From the IMG/VR virus record IMGVR_UViG_3300042434_000929, positions 1 through 25,514 of that record: a stretch of 25,514 bases of DNA; one strand, given 5' to 3'. This document shows, piece by piece, positions 12,606-20,071 of this stretch (position 1 is its first letter; each line of letters starts with the position of its first letter). The translations under genes and the position numbers were made by a program. Under the pieces are notes generated by a model. It was not told where the DNA came from. It ran no database searches and saw nothing but the letters and a program-made list of their open reading frames with translations. This DNA comes from a virus.

Positions 12606-13141
12606 CGGAAAGATGGGCGCCGTGTTTAGGGCTTGAACAATTCGAGGCATCGGATCTTGGCCGAGTTCGCTCAGTGGCGCGAGAAGTGGTCAGGCGTGAC
12701 GGCGTACGGTTCTGGATGCGCGGCAAGGTGTTGAAGTCACGCCCGAATGAATGGGGGCACCTACGTGTAAGGGCGGGCGCCAAACTGAGGCTGGTGCATG
12801 TGTTGGTCGCGGAGGCGTTTATAGGCGCGCGCCCGCCGGGGCACTACTGCTGCCATAACGACGGGAACCCAGCTAACAACCGGCTCGACAATCTTCGGTG
12901 GGCACTGCCAAAGGAGAACGTCGCCGATCGGATACGGCACGGAACGTATCAGTACGGGGAGCGCAATCCGAACGCCCGGTTCACGGACCAGCAAGTCGCG
13001 GCGATGCGTGTCGACAGCCGCAGCCTGCACGAAATCGCCGCCGATTACGGCATAGACGCGGGCTACTTGCACATGATTCGCATCGGTCGGCGCCGCGCGG
13101 CGAATGGCAGGTGGACGCTGAGAGTGGAGAACGTGTCATGA
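12602..13141 (+). CDS. HNH homing-type endonuclease with NUMOD4 and C-terminal HTH
   Basis: A 179-residue protein. The N-terminus (ERWAPCLGLEQFEASDLGRV) is a NUMOD4-type start. The HNH core is VHVLVAEAFIG, then CCHNDGNPANNRLDNLRWAL, with the H-N-D...N-x-x-x-N-L-R-W pattern at about residues 63-100. The C-terminus (ARFTDQQVAAMRVDSRSLHE, then IAADYGIDAGYLHMIRIGRR) is a helix-turn-helix of the kind homing enzymes use for DNA contact. Such free-standing endonucleases copy themselves into related genomes. It fits perfectly into the ATGA chain of the operon on both sides, so it has been domesticated or inserted with little disturbance. Confidence 0.88.
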   Translation: MTERWAPCLGLEQFEASDLGRVRSVAREVVRRDGVRFWMRGKVLKSRPNEWGHLRVRAGAKLRLVHVLVAEAFIGARPPGHYCCHNDGNPANNRLDNLRWALPKENVADRIRHGTYQYGERNPNARFTDQQVAAMRVDSRSLHEIAADYGIDAGYLHMIRIGRRRAANGRWTLRVENVS

Positions 13142-13293
13142 CCATAGACGAGATGATTCAGTGGCTGTCCGACGCCGCCGCGCGTGCAATCACGCAGGCC
13201 GGCCCGCTGGCGACGTGTCCGCTGCGGGAGTACGCGGCGCATTTGATCTGCATCGAGAACGCGCTGCGCAGGCAAATGGCGGGGCGAGATTGA
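13138..13293 (+). CDS. Hypothetical protein, 51 residues
   Basis: A short helical protein (MTIDEMIQWLSDAAARAITQ, then REYAAHLICIENALRRQMAG). The ATG at 13138 overlaps the HNH stop and its TGA overlaps the next TTG. It is probably a small soluble phage protein; no family recognised. Confidence 0.5.
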   Translation: MTIDEMIQWLSDAAARAITQAGPLATCPLREYAAHLICIENALRRQMAGRD

Positions 13294-13457
13294 GCACGTA
13301 CGTCGCAACTATGGCCGCGTACTGCGGCATCCGCGCCGCGGTGGTGCTTCTGGAGCTTTGGTTGGCCGATTCCGGGCGCTCGCCGCGGGTGCTGGCTATG
13401 GGGGTAGCGGGGTACACCGCCGCGGCCGCCTGGGGCGCTCTAGCGTGGCTGCAATGA
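13290..13457 (+). CDS. Small membrane protein, 55 residues
   Basis: The likely TTG start at 13290 overlaps the previous stop (TTGA); an ATG at 13311 is the alternative. It has two hydrophobic stretches (about residues 9-24 YCGIRAAVVLLELWLA and 36-53 MGVAGYTAAAAWGALAWL), so it is probably a two-span inner-membrane protein. Its stop overlaps the next ATG (ATGA). Confidence 0.5.
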   Translation: MSTYVATMAAYCGIRAAVVLLELWLADSGRSPRVLAMGVAGYTAAAAWGALAWLQ

Positions 13458-13777
13458 CTGACAAGCGCCTGTCCGAGCTACTGCAAATCTGGCGCACGTG
13501 GCTGCGCCGGTCGAATCTGAATCTTGGGTTCCGGCCGCGGTCGCTCGGCATGTCCGGCACCGGCGCTACCGACTTCGAGGCGCTGTTTTCGTCTGCCGAG
13601 GATTCGCTCGCCAGGGCGGTCGACGCCGCCGTGGACGATCTGTCGGCAATCGAGCGCGACGCCGTGTCGAATGCGGTGCTGGGCACCAGCCGGCCGCTAG
13701 GTGAGCCGCTGGAAGTCGTGTACGAGCGCGCGCGGGAATCGCTGATGGAAATATTGCGCAGAAAAGGCCTAGAATGA
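13454..13777 (+). CDS. Last early gene; candidate late-gene regulator (Q-like position)
   Basis: A 107-residue protein (MTDKRLSELLQIWRTWLRRS, then ALFSSAEDSLARAVDAAVDD, LSAIERDAVSNAVLG, VVYERARESLMEILRRKG). It is a helical protein with a basic N-terminus and a region LSAIERDAVSNAVLG that resembles the sigma-like or Q-like helix preceding a DNA-binding turn. Lambdoid phages place an antiterminator at this spot, between the early operon and the terminase genes, with a terminator downstream, as here. The homology itself is weak; the role is proposed from position. Confidence 0.5.
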   Translation: MTDKRLSELLQIWRTWLRRSNLNLGFRPRSLGMSGTGATDFEALFSSAEDSLARAVDAAVDDLSAIERDAVSNAVLGTSRPLGEPLEVVYERARESLMEILRRKGLE

Positions 13778-13778
13778 A

Positions 13779-13806
13779 TTGCGCCGACCGCAAAACGCTG
13801 TAGGAT
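13779..13806 (+). promoter_or_regulatory. Weak candidate late promoter
   Basis: TTGCGC (13779-13784), 16-base spacer, TAGGAT (13801-13806). Each box matches consensus at only four of six positions. It sits just past the stop of the last early gene and would give an RNA of about 80 bases ending at the terminator at 13868-13894, an arrangement like lambda pR'. Confidence 0.25.
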
Positions 13807-13840
13807 TCAAATCCGAAGGCGGCGGACCCTCCGCAGCGTT
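13794..13840 (+). other. Three-way-junction-like structured element
   Basis: AACGCT (13794-13799) can pair with AGCGTT (13835-13840), enclosing two further inverted repeats: GGATT/AATCC (13803-13814) and GCGGA-CCC-TCCGC (13822-13834). This gives a small closed fold between the early operon and the late terminator. Not a tRNA: no anticodon arm or CCA end, although the TTCAAATCC segment at first sight suggests a T loop. Confidence 0.4.
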
Positions 13841-13867
13841 CATCTAGCCTCCTCCCAAACGATGGTT

Positions 13868-13894
13868 AACGCCGCCTTGTGCGGCGTTTTTTTT
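13868..13894 (+). terminator. Strong intrinsic terminator before the late operon
   Basis: Perfect 8-base-pair stem AACGCCGC/GCGGCGTT with a five-base loop (CTTGT), followed immediately by a run of T (eight Ts counting the stem end). Lies between the last early gene and the small terminase gene, so late transcription must either start after it or be antiterminated through it. Confidence 0.9.
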
Positions 13895-13924
13895 GCGGAC
13901 CACACCCGCGAGGGAAGTCCAGAT

Positions 13925-14242
13925 ATGGAACCGGTTAATGAAACCGAGGAAAAACGAGTCGGGCAGGGCAAGCCCGGTCCCGGCAGGCCGAAGGGCAGCG
14001 TCAACAAGGTGGGCCGCGCAGCCAAGGAAGTCATCGCGCAGGCGGCGCAGGACTTGGGCGGCGTAGACCGGCTGGTCGAATGGGCGCGCGAGTCGCCGAA
14101 GAACGAAGCAGCGTTCTGGTCGAGCATCTACCCGAAACTCGTGCCACTTGAGAACTACGTCAGCGGCCCGGACGGCGGCCCGGTCGAGTCGGTGATGGAA
14201 GTCGTGTTCCGGGATGCCGTTGCAAGCCGAGTTCCCGAATAA
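13925..14242 (+). CDS. Terminase small subunit
   Basis: A 105-residue protein: GKPGPGRPKGSVNKVGRAAK (about residues 18-37), then IAQAAQDLGGVDRLVEWARE and SPKNEAAFWSSIYPKLVPLE. This matches the small terminase family that often precedes PBSX-type large terminases; it recognises the phage DNA packaging start and recruits the large subunit. The basic GRPKG segment is the likely DNA-binding arm. The ATG at 13925 has GAGGGAAG upstream; an open extension upstream overlaps the terminator and is rejected. The 3' end overlaps TerL by 29 bases. Confidence 0.85.
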   Translation: MEPVNETEEKRVGQGKPGPGRPKGSVNKVGRAAKEVIAQAAQDLGGVDRLVEWARESPKNEAAFWSSIYPKLVPLENYVSGPDGGPVESVMEVVFRDAVASRVPE

Positions 14243-15461
14243 GCTGCGGTTCCTGTTTCAGCCGGCGCGGTACAAGGTCGCATACGGGGGCCGCGGCTCG
14301 GCGAAGTCGTGGTCATTCGCCCGCGCGCTGCTGATCCTCGGCGCGCAGAAGCCGCTGCGCATCCTGTGCGCACGTGAGTTCCAGAACAGCATTCAGGATT
14401 CGGTGCACGCGCTGCTGAGCGACCAGATCGGGCAGCTTGGCTTGGCGGACCGCTACGAAATCCAGCGCACGCGCATTCTCGGCCGCAACGGCACGAGTTT
14501 CGGATTCGAGGGCCTGCGGCACAACGTCGCGTCGATCAAGTCCTACGAAGGCGCGGATATCTGCTGGGTGGAGGAAGCGCAGACGGTCAGCAAGGAATCG
14601 TGGGACACCTTGGTGCCTACGATCCGCAAGGCCGGCTCCGAGATTTGGGCGTCGTTCAACCCCGAGCTAGACACGGATGAATCCTGGCGGCGCTTTGTGC
14701 TGTCGCCGCCGCCCGGCGCGGTTGTCGCAAAGGTCAACTGGGACGACAACCCGTGGTTCCCGGACGTGCTTGACGCCGAGCGCCGGCACCTGAAGGAAAC
14801 GGACCCCGACGCCTACCTGACGGTCTGGGAAGGCAACTGCCGGCAGACGCTCGAGGGTGCGATCTACGCAACCGAGATCCGGCGCGCGACCGAGGAGGAG
14901 CGCATCGGCAAGGTGCCGGTCGACAAGACCAAGCCGGTCGAAGTCTATTTTGACCTGGGATGGGCGGACTACACGTCGGCATGGTTCGGTCAGTGGGTCG
15001 GGCAGCAGTTCCGGCTGATCGACTACATGCAGGGCCATCTGCGGCCGTGGTCGTCGTACATGGCGGACATGCAGTCGCGCGGCTACGTGCTGCGGACGAT
15101 CTGGCTGCCGCACGACGCGCAGGCCAAGCAGCTAGGCACTGGCAAGTCCATCGAGGACATCACGCGGGCCGCGGGTTTCAATGTGCGGATCGTGCCGCAG
15201 ATTTCGGTGCTGGACGGCATCAACGCAGCGCGCGAGATGTTCAACCGCTGCTGGTTCGATGAGGTGCGGTGCGCCGATGGGCTGCAGTGCCTGCGGCGCT
15301 ACCGGTGGGACAAGGATGACATTCGCGGCGGGTTCAAGCGCAACCCGCTGCACGACGAGTACAGCCACGGCGCGGACGCATTCCGCTATGCCGCGGTGGC
15401 GTCTCGTGATGGTGGCGGCAAGGCCGCGCCGCTGAAGTATTCCAACGCAGGAATCGTATGA
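14214..15461 (+). CDS. terL: Terminase large subunit (PBSX/XtmB type)
   Basis: A 415-residue packaging motor. The ATPase part has Walker A GGRGSAKS at residues 25-32 and Walker B DICWVEEA at about 115-122, with an adenine-binding/C-motif region up to FNPELDTDESWRRF. The C-terminal RNase H-like nuclease has VYFDLGWADYTSAW, then LPHDAQAKQ and a terminal HDEYSHGADAFRYA with acidic residues for metal binding. It pumps DNA into the prohead and cuts it at the end. Its stop overlaps the inserted HNH gene (ATGA), where in related phages the portal gene would follow directly. Confidence 0.95.
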   Translation: MPLQAEFPNKLRFLFQPARYKVAYGGRGSAKSWSFARALLILGAQKPLRILCAREFQNSIQDSVHALLSDQIGQLGLADRYEIQRTRILGRNGTSFGFEGLRHNVASIKSYEGADICWVEEAQTVSKESWDTLVPTIRKAGSEIWASFNPELDTDESWRRFVLSPPPGAVVAKVNWDDNPWFPDVLDAERRHLKETDPDAYLTVWEGNCRQTLEGAIYATEIRRATEEERIGKVPVDKTKPVEVYFDLGWADYTSAWFGQWVGQQFRLIDYMQGHLRPWSSYMADMQSRGYVLRTIWLPHDAQAKQLGTGKSIEDITRAAGFNVRIVPQISVLDGINAAREMFNRCWFDEVRCADGLQCLRRYRWDKDDIRGGFKRNPLHDEYSHGADAFRYAAVASRDGGGKAAPLKYSNAGIV

Positions 15462-15991
15462 GTTTGCCTAGCGACGATGCTCGGAAAGCCAAAGACCGAG
15501 TGCCAGCGGCTGAGGCGCGGGAGATCGTTGCGCGTCTGTTTGATTACGACCCAGAAACCGGCCTGTTCACGCGCAAAGTGACTCGCGCCAGCGGCGTTAA
15601 GGGGTCTGTCGCCGGCACGGTTACTAAAAGCGGTTACGTTCGAGTCCGGGTGTTTGGGCGGCAAGTTATGGCGCACCGTGTTGCGTTTTTGGTAATGCGG
15701 GGCAGGTGGCCCGCAAACGAAGTCGATCACATTGATGGCAATCGAGCGAACAACCGATTTGCCAATTTGCGGGAAGCCACTGCGGCGGAAAATCAACGCA
15801 ACGCTAAACTGCGGAAAGATAACCGCGTTGGCTTAAAGGGAGTCAAGAAGAACGGTAGCGGGTATGCTGCGTGGATTCGCCTAAATAACCGGCCAAAATA
15901 CATCGGCACTTTTAAAACGCCGGAGGCGGCGCATAAGGCTTACATTACGGTGGCCGAAACGTCTTACGGCGACTTTGCGCGGGCCGCGTGA
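15458..15991 (+). CDS. HNH homing endonuclease with AP2-like DNA-binding domain
   Basis: A 177-residue protein. The HNH part is VMAHRVAFLVMRGRWPANEV, then DHIDGNRANNRFANLREATA (about residues 69-110), with H-R, D-H and N-x-x-x-N-L-R conserved. The C-terminal GVKKNGSGYAAWIRLNNRPK plus YIGTFKTPEAAHKAY is an AP2-like domain that binds DNA in many homing enzymes. It lies between terL and portal, with four-base overlaps, and is much more A/T-rich than both neighbours, so it looks like a recent insertion. Such enzymes usually cut the empty site in rival phages near the packaging genes. Confidence 0.92.
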   Translation: MSLPSDDARKAKDRVPAAEAREIVARLFDYDPETGLFTRKVTRASGVKGSVAGTVTKSGYVRVRVFGRQVMAHRVAFLVMRGRWPANEVDHIDGNRANNRFANLREATAAENQRNAKLRKDNRVGLKGVKKNGSGYAAWIRLNNRPKYIGTFKTPEAAHKAYITVAETSYGDFARAA

Positions 15992-18015
15992 TGGCAAAAA
16001 TGACTAACGCAGCCCTGGTTCTTGCGATAGAGACGCAGGAACGGCTGGCCGAGCAGGCGGGCGAGGTGTCCGAGGACCGCATCCGCAGCCTGCGGTACTA
16101 CCTCGGCGACAACACAAACCCGGCGCCGGACGGCCGCTCGCAGGTGGTGTCGCGCGACGTCTACGACATCGTAGAGAGCATCAAGCCGAGCATCCTGCGC
16201 ATCTTCCTGTCGGGCGAAAAGGTCGCCGAATTCGCCCCGCGCGGCTCGGAGGACATCCAAGCGGCCGAGCAGGAAACCGAGTACGTCAACCATATTGCGC
16301 TCGAGCGCAACGCGGGCTTCCAGGTCCTGCACGACTTTTTGCACGACGGGCTGGTGAGCAAAACCGGCTACGTGTTCGCGCATTGGGAAGAGTCGGAGGA
16401 CACGACTATCGAGCGGTACGCCGGGCTGACGGACGACGAATTCGCGATGTTGGCGCAGGACGCCGAGGTCGAGATTGTCGAGCACCTGCCGGCGGTTGAC
16501 GGCTACGGCCAGCCGGTGCATGCGGTGGCGCTGCGCAGGTCGGTGATGTACGGGTGCGTGAAGTTCCAAGTGGTGGCGCCGGAGCGCATCTACGTGTCCG
16601 CGCAGCACGACAAGGTGTCGCTTGCGCACGCCGACTTCGTGCAGCGGCGCGAGCGCAAGACGCTGAGCGAGTTGCGGCTGGAAGGCTTTGACGTTTCCGA
16701 CGATCTGAGCGACGGTGGCGAGTCGGGCAACGACTACGAAGCCGAGATTCGCGACCGCGATAACCCGTGGCGGGATCGGGAGGACGCGGGCGAGTCGGAC
16801 CCGAGCATGCGCCGCGTCCGGGTCCGCGAATGCTGGATGCGCTGCGACTACGCGGGAAGGGGCAAGGCGGAATTGCGCCACATCGTCGTGGTCGGCAAGA
16901 CGATCTTGCTGGACGAGGACGCGGATTGCATCCCGATCGCTGCGTTCGCGCCGTTCCCGCTGCCCCATCAGCACTACGGCCAGTCGGTCTACGACATCGC
17001 GGGCGACATTCAGGACATTAAAACGGCGTTGCAGCGTGGCGTGCTGGACGCGACCTATCTGTCTGCAGCGCCGCGGTTCGCCGTCGACCAGGCGCGGGTG
17101 AATCTCGACGACATGCTGGTGAGCCGCCCCGGCGGACTGGTGCGCGTGGATGGCGATCCCGGCACGTCGATGATGCCGCTGACGACGCCGCAGACGGCCG
17201 GCGCGGGCCTGCCGGTGATCGAATACATGGACGCGGTGCGGGAGACGCGCACGGGTATTACGCGGTACACGACGGGGCTGGATGCGAACAGCCTGAACCA
17301 GACCGCGACCGGCATCATGCAGATCATGGGCGCGTCGCAGGCGCGGCTCGAGATGGTCGCGCGGCAGTTCGCGGAGGCCGTCAAGGAGCTATTCCTGCTG
17401 ATCCACGCGCTCACGCTCAAGCACGCGCGCCAGCCGCAGATCGTGCGGATGCGCAATCAATACGTGTCGGTCGACCCGCGCCAGTGGGTGAAGCGCGCGG
17501 ACATGAGCATCAGCGTCGGGCTGGGCAACGGCAACAGGCAGGAGCAGCAGCAGTTCCTGATGAACATGCTGCAGATCGCACTCGGGCCGGCGATTCCGCT
17601 GGGGCTGACCGAGCCGGGCAAAGTCAAGGCGATGCTCGACAAGCTCACGAACCTTGCTGGCTTCAAGTCGGGCGATCTGTTCTGGAGCGTCCCGCAGCCG
17701 CAGCCGCAGCAGGCGCCGCCGCCGGACCCGCGGATGGTCGAGGTGCAGCAAAAGGGCCAGTTGGAAGCGCAAAAAGCGCAGGCCGAATTGCAGCAGGAGC
17801 AGGCGATGGGCCAGGCCGAGCTTGCGCTCGAGCAGCAGCGTATGCAGCAGCAGATGGACCTGGAGCGCATGCGGGCCGAGCAGGACATGGTGCTTGCGCG
17901 CTTCAAGGCCGAGTTGGAAGCGCAGGCAAGAATTGAGATCGCGCGCATCCAGGCGCAGGCAAACATGCAAGCGGCCGCGATGCGGCCGGCAGGAGCGATT
18001 GATGGGACTGCGTGA
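15991..18015 (+). CDS. Portal protein (P22-type, podovirus head-tail connector)
   Basis: A 674-residue protein (ATG at 15991; a GTG at 15988 would add one residue). It has the podoviral portal pattern: SQVVSRDVYDIVESIKPSIL in the N-terminal wing, PERIYVSAQHDKVSLAHADF around the clip, PFPLPHQHYGQSVYDIAGDI, RPGGLVRVDGDPG, then ETRTGITRYTTGLDANSLNQ and TATGIMQIMGASQARLEMVA in the stem and core. The C-terminal 100 residues are a Gln/Ala/Glu-rich coiled coil (QKGQLEAQKAQAELQQEQ) forming the barrel. Twelve copies form the DNA entry channel. Its 3' end overlaps the next gene by 14 bases. Confidence 0.93.
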   Translation: MAKMTNAALVLAIETQERLAEQAGEVSEDRIRSLRYYLGDNTNPAPDGRSQVVSRDVYDIVESIKPSILRIFLSGEKVAEFAPRGSEDIQAAEQETEYVNHIALERNAGFQVLHDFLHDGLVSKTGYVFAHWEESEDTTIERYAGLTDDEFAMLAQDAEVEIVEHLPAVDGYGQPVHAVALRRSVMYGCVKFQVVAPERIYVSAQHDKVSLAHADFVQRRERKTLSELRLEGFDVSDDLSDGGESGNDYEAEIRDRDNPWRDREDAGESDPSMRRVRVRECWMRCDYAGRGKAELRHIVVVGKTILLDEDADCIPIAAFAPFPLPHQHYGQSVYDIAGDIQDIKTALQRGVLDATYLSAAPRFAVDQARVNLDDMLVSRPGGLVRVDGDPGTSMMPLTTPQTAGAGLPVIEYMDAVRETRTGITRYTTGLDANSLNQTATGIMQIMGASQARLEMVARQFAEAVKELFLLIHALTLKHARQPQIVRMRNQYVSVDPRQWVKRADMSISVGLGNGNRQEQQQFLMNMLQIALGPAIPLGLTEPGKVKAMLDKLTNLAGFKSGDLFWSVPQPQPQQAPPPDPRMVEVQQKGQLEAQKAQAELQQEQAMGQAELALEQQRMQQQMDLERMRAEQDMVLARFKAELEAQARIEIARIQAQANMQAAAMRPAGAIDGTA

Positions 18016-18283
18016 CGAATTTCACGGCGAACTGACGGGCTCTACCGCCGTCACGGCCGACTTGAACGTGCTGTACCCGGCGACCGTCTACGTGCAGCCG
18101 CTGGACGGTGACAGCGTGCTCGTGGAGTACAGCGTAGACGGGCGGCTGTGGTATCCGTGGCCGAACGCCACCGCCACCACGCTGTCGACCGACGTTCTGG
18201 ACGCGCCGGTGCGTGCGCTGCGGGCCACGCGCACGGCGGGCTCGGGCGTGGCGTCGCGCTTCGGGGTCATCGGCAGCAAATGA
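18002..18283 (+). CDS. Small beta-rich virion-associated protein, unknown
   Basis: A 93-residue protein (MGLRDEFHGELTGSTAVTAD, then VYVQPLDGDSVLVEYSVDGR and ASRFGVIGSK). The alternating hydrophobic/polar residues suggest a beta sandwich, and SVDGRLWYPW with repeated Thr/Val strands would fit a head decoration or connector-adjacent protein. Overlaps portal by 14 bases and the next gene by four (ATGA). No family recognised with confidence. Confidence 0.5.
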   Translation: MGLRDEFHGELTGSTAVTADLNVLYPATVYVQPLDGDSVLVEYSVDGRLWYPWPNATATTLSTDVLDAPVRALRATRTAGSGVASRFGVIGSK

Positions 18284-18453
18284 CGTTCCTGCGCCGCGGA
18301 CCGTGGAAAGCGCGCAGTCCGTGGAAGGGGCGCGGTCCGTGGTGCGCTAAGGGCCCGTTCGGCGGCAACGAAACGCCGGCGCAGGTGCTAGAGCTTGAAA
18401 CGGGCGATCAACTTCTCACTGAAGACGGCGGGCTGATCCTGCTTGAGTCCTAA
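18280..18453 (+). CDS. Small protein with GPW-type repeats
   Basis: A 57-residue protein. Residues about 7-28 are four copies of a six-residue unit: GPWKAR, SPWKGR, GPWCAK, GPFGGN. The matching DNA is an 18-base tandem repeat (18298-18363). The C-terminal half (LELETGDQLLTEDGGLILLE) is acidic with a beta-hairpin look, seen at the ends of small phage structural proteins. Overlaps the previous gene by ATGA and lies 17 bases before the tail fibre gene. Function unknown. Confidence 0.5.
   Translation: MTFLRRGPWKARSPWKGRGPWCAKGPFGGNETPAQVLELETGDQLLTEDGGLILLES
18298..18363 (+). repeat. 18-bp tandem repeat within the GPW-repeat gene
   Basis: Three and a half units of 18 bases starting at 18298, 18316, 18334 and 18352, each with GTCCGTGG or GACCGTGG at the front. 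In frame with the gene, each unit codes six residues, so gain or loss of units would keep the protein readable. Confidence 0.65.
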
Positions 18454-18470
18454 ACTTAGCGAGTGCTGCA

Positions 18471-20063
18471 ATGGCTAACAAGAAAATATCCGAGCTCCCC
18501 GTCGCAACGACTCCGCTCACGGGTGCCGAGCTTGTCCCCGTTGTGCAGGGCGGCGTGACCGAGCAGACGACTGTGCAGACGATGCTGCGCAGCGCCGTGG
18601 TTGCTGGGACAGGTGCAAACAATACGGTACTTGGGTCCGGCACCCTGTCTGCAAACACCACGGGCTGTTGCAACATCGCGGTGGGGGTGCAGGCGCTCCT
18701 CTGTAACACTACGGGCTTCAACAACAGCGCGGTAGGGGTGGGTGCGCTCCAGTCCAACACCACAGGGTGTTTCAACAGCGCGGTGGGGCGGGATGCGCTC
18801 CGCTGTAACACCACGGGCAGCAACAACAGCGCGATGGGGGTGAGTGCGCTCTGCGCCAACACCACGGGGAGCGTTAACAGCGCGGTGGGGGTAAATGCGC
18901 TCTTCACCAACACCACGGGCGGCGACAATAGCGCGATGGGGGGGAATGCGCTCCGCGACAACACCACGGGCTGCTGCAACAGCGCGATGGGGGTGAATGC
19001 GCTCCTCTGCAACACCACGGGTATCTTCAACAGCGCGATGGGGGTAGATGCGCTTCGTAACAACACCACGGGCTGCTGCAACAGCGCGATGGGGGGGAAT
19101 GCGCTCCGCGACAACACCACGGGTTGCAACAACAGCGCGATGGGGTTGAGTGCGCTCCGCAACAACACCACGGGCGTCAACAACAGCGCGATGGGGGTGG
19201 ATGCGCTCTACGCCAACACCACGGGTAGCGATAACAGCGCGGTGGGGGTGAGTGCGCTCCTCTGCAACACCACGGGTTGCCAGAACAGCGCGATGGGGGT
19301 GAATGCGCTCCTCTGCAACACCACGGGCGTCAACAACAGCGCGGTTGGGTTGCAGGCGCTCTACGCCAACACCACGGGCGGCAGTAACAGCGCGGTGGGG
19401 GTGAATGCGCTCCTCTGCAACACCACGGGGTGCTGCAACAGCGCGATGGGGTTTCAGGCGCTCTGCGCCAACACCACGGGCTCGTGCAACGTCGCTCTCG
19501 GCGAAACCGCAGGCGACACGATCACCACCGGCTCCGGGAACACGATGATCGGTCGAGGCTCGGACTCCGGGTCTGCGACGGCGGCGAATCGAATCGCGAT
19601 CGGTGTGAACGTCGTCGCAACCGCCGACAACCGGATCACCATCGGCAGCGGCGCGAACATCGCGGAACTCGACCTCGACGGTTCCGACACCTCATGGGCT
19701 GCATCGTCCGATGTACGTCTTAAAGAAAACATCCACCCGAGCACGATCGGTCTCGCGCTGATCAACGATCTGCGCCCGGTGAATTTCCAGTGGAAGCGCC
19801 GCTGCGACATCAACCCGAGCGTGCCAGGGCACGATGACTCCACCGAGCGCGTGCATGGAGACCCCGGCGCAACCTATCTGGGCTTCATCGCGCAGGAAGC
19901 TCAAAGCGCCATCGAGGCGCACGGTGCCAAAACCGTCCGAATGGTCGAGTCCCGCGAGAACGGCATCCTCACTGCTGCGCCTGGGGCGCTCATCCCAGTG
20001 CTGGTACGGGCCGTGCAGGAACTGTCCGCTGAACTCGCGCAACTCAAGTCGAAGCTCAACTGA
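18471..20063 (+). CDS. Tail fibre/spike with 17-residue repeats and S74 autoprocessing chaperone
   Basis: A 530-residue host-recognition protein. Residues 1-35 (KISELPVATTPLTGAELVPV, then VQGG) are the virion-attachment module seen on many phage fibres. Residues 62-350 are 17 repeats of 17 residues (NTTGxxNSAMGVxALxx), likely a beta-solenoid or trimeric shaft with 20 cysteines. Residues 351-410 are a mixed linker. From about 411, SSDVRLKENI starts a Peptidase S74 intramolecular chaperone with catalytic S413 and K418; self-cleavage at 412/413 would release the last 118 residues after trimerisation. The end (VRAVQELSAELAQLKSKLN) is the expected coiled coil. It is placed between portal and scaffold, unusual for a fibre gene. 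Confidence 0.88.
   Translation: MANKKISELPVATTPLTGAELVPVVQGGVTEQTTVQTMLRSAVVAGTGANNTVLGSGTLSANTTGCCNIAVGVQALLCNTTGFNNSAVGVGALQSNTTGCFNSAVGRDALRCNTTGSNNSAMGVSALCANTTGSVNSAVGVNALFTNTTGGDNSAMGGNALRDNTTGCCNSAMGVNALLCNTTGIFNSAMGVDALRNNTTGCCNSAMGGNALRDNTTGCNNSAMGLSALRNNTTGVNNSAMGVDALYANTTGSDNSAVGVSALLCNTTGCQNSAMGVNALLCNTTGVNNSAVGLQALYANTTGGSNSAVGVNALLCNTTGCCNSAMGFQALCANTTGSCNVALGETAGDTITTGSGNTMIGRGSDSGSATAANRIAIGVNVVATADNRITIGSGANIAELDLDGSDTSWAASSDVRLKENIHPSTIGLALINDLRPVNFQWKRRCDINPSVPGHDDSTERVHGDPGATYLGFIAQEAQSAIEAHGAKTVRMVESRENGILTAAPGALIPVLVRAVQELSAELAQLKSKLN
18654..19520 (+). repeat. 51-bp tandem repeat array encoding the fibre shaft
   Basis: Seventeen units of 51 bases (last one diverging), each starting AACACCACGGG and containing AACAGCGCGATGGGGG. 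Nucleotide identity between units is high except at a few codons: the two after NTTG, one or two near VxAL, and the two before the next unit. The even, in-frame register means units can be gained or lost by recombination. No spacers are present, so this is not a CRISPR array. Confidence 0.9.
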
Positions 20064-20071
20064 AGCTAGCC

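Noticed and set aside
13786-13840. Possible tRNA (TTCAAATCC resembles a T loop)
   Set aside because: The flanking bases do not form a T-arm stem, there is no anticodon arm with U33, and no acceptor stem of seven pairs.
18416-19183. Long repetitive minus-strand ORF opposite the fibre gene
   Set aside because: It only mirrors the 51-base repeats of the fibre in antisense; there is no start signal or operon context, and the sense product has clear S74 and attachment modules.
18654-19520. CRISPR array
   Set aside because: Repeats are contiguous without spacers and encode an in-frame protein.
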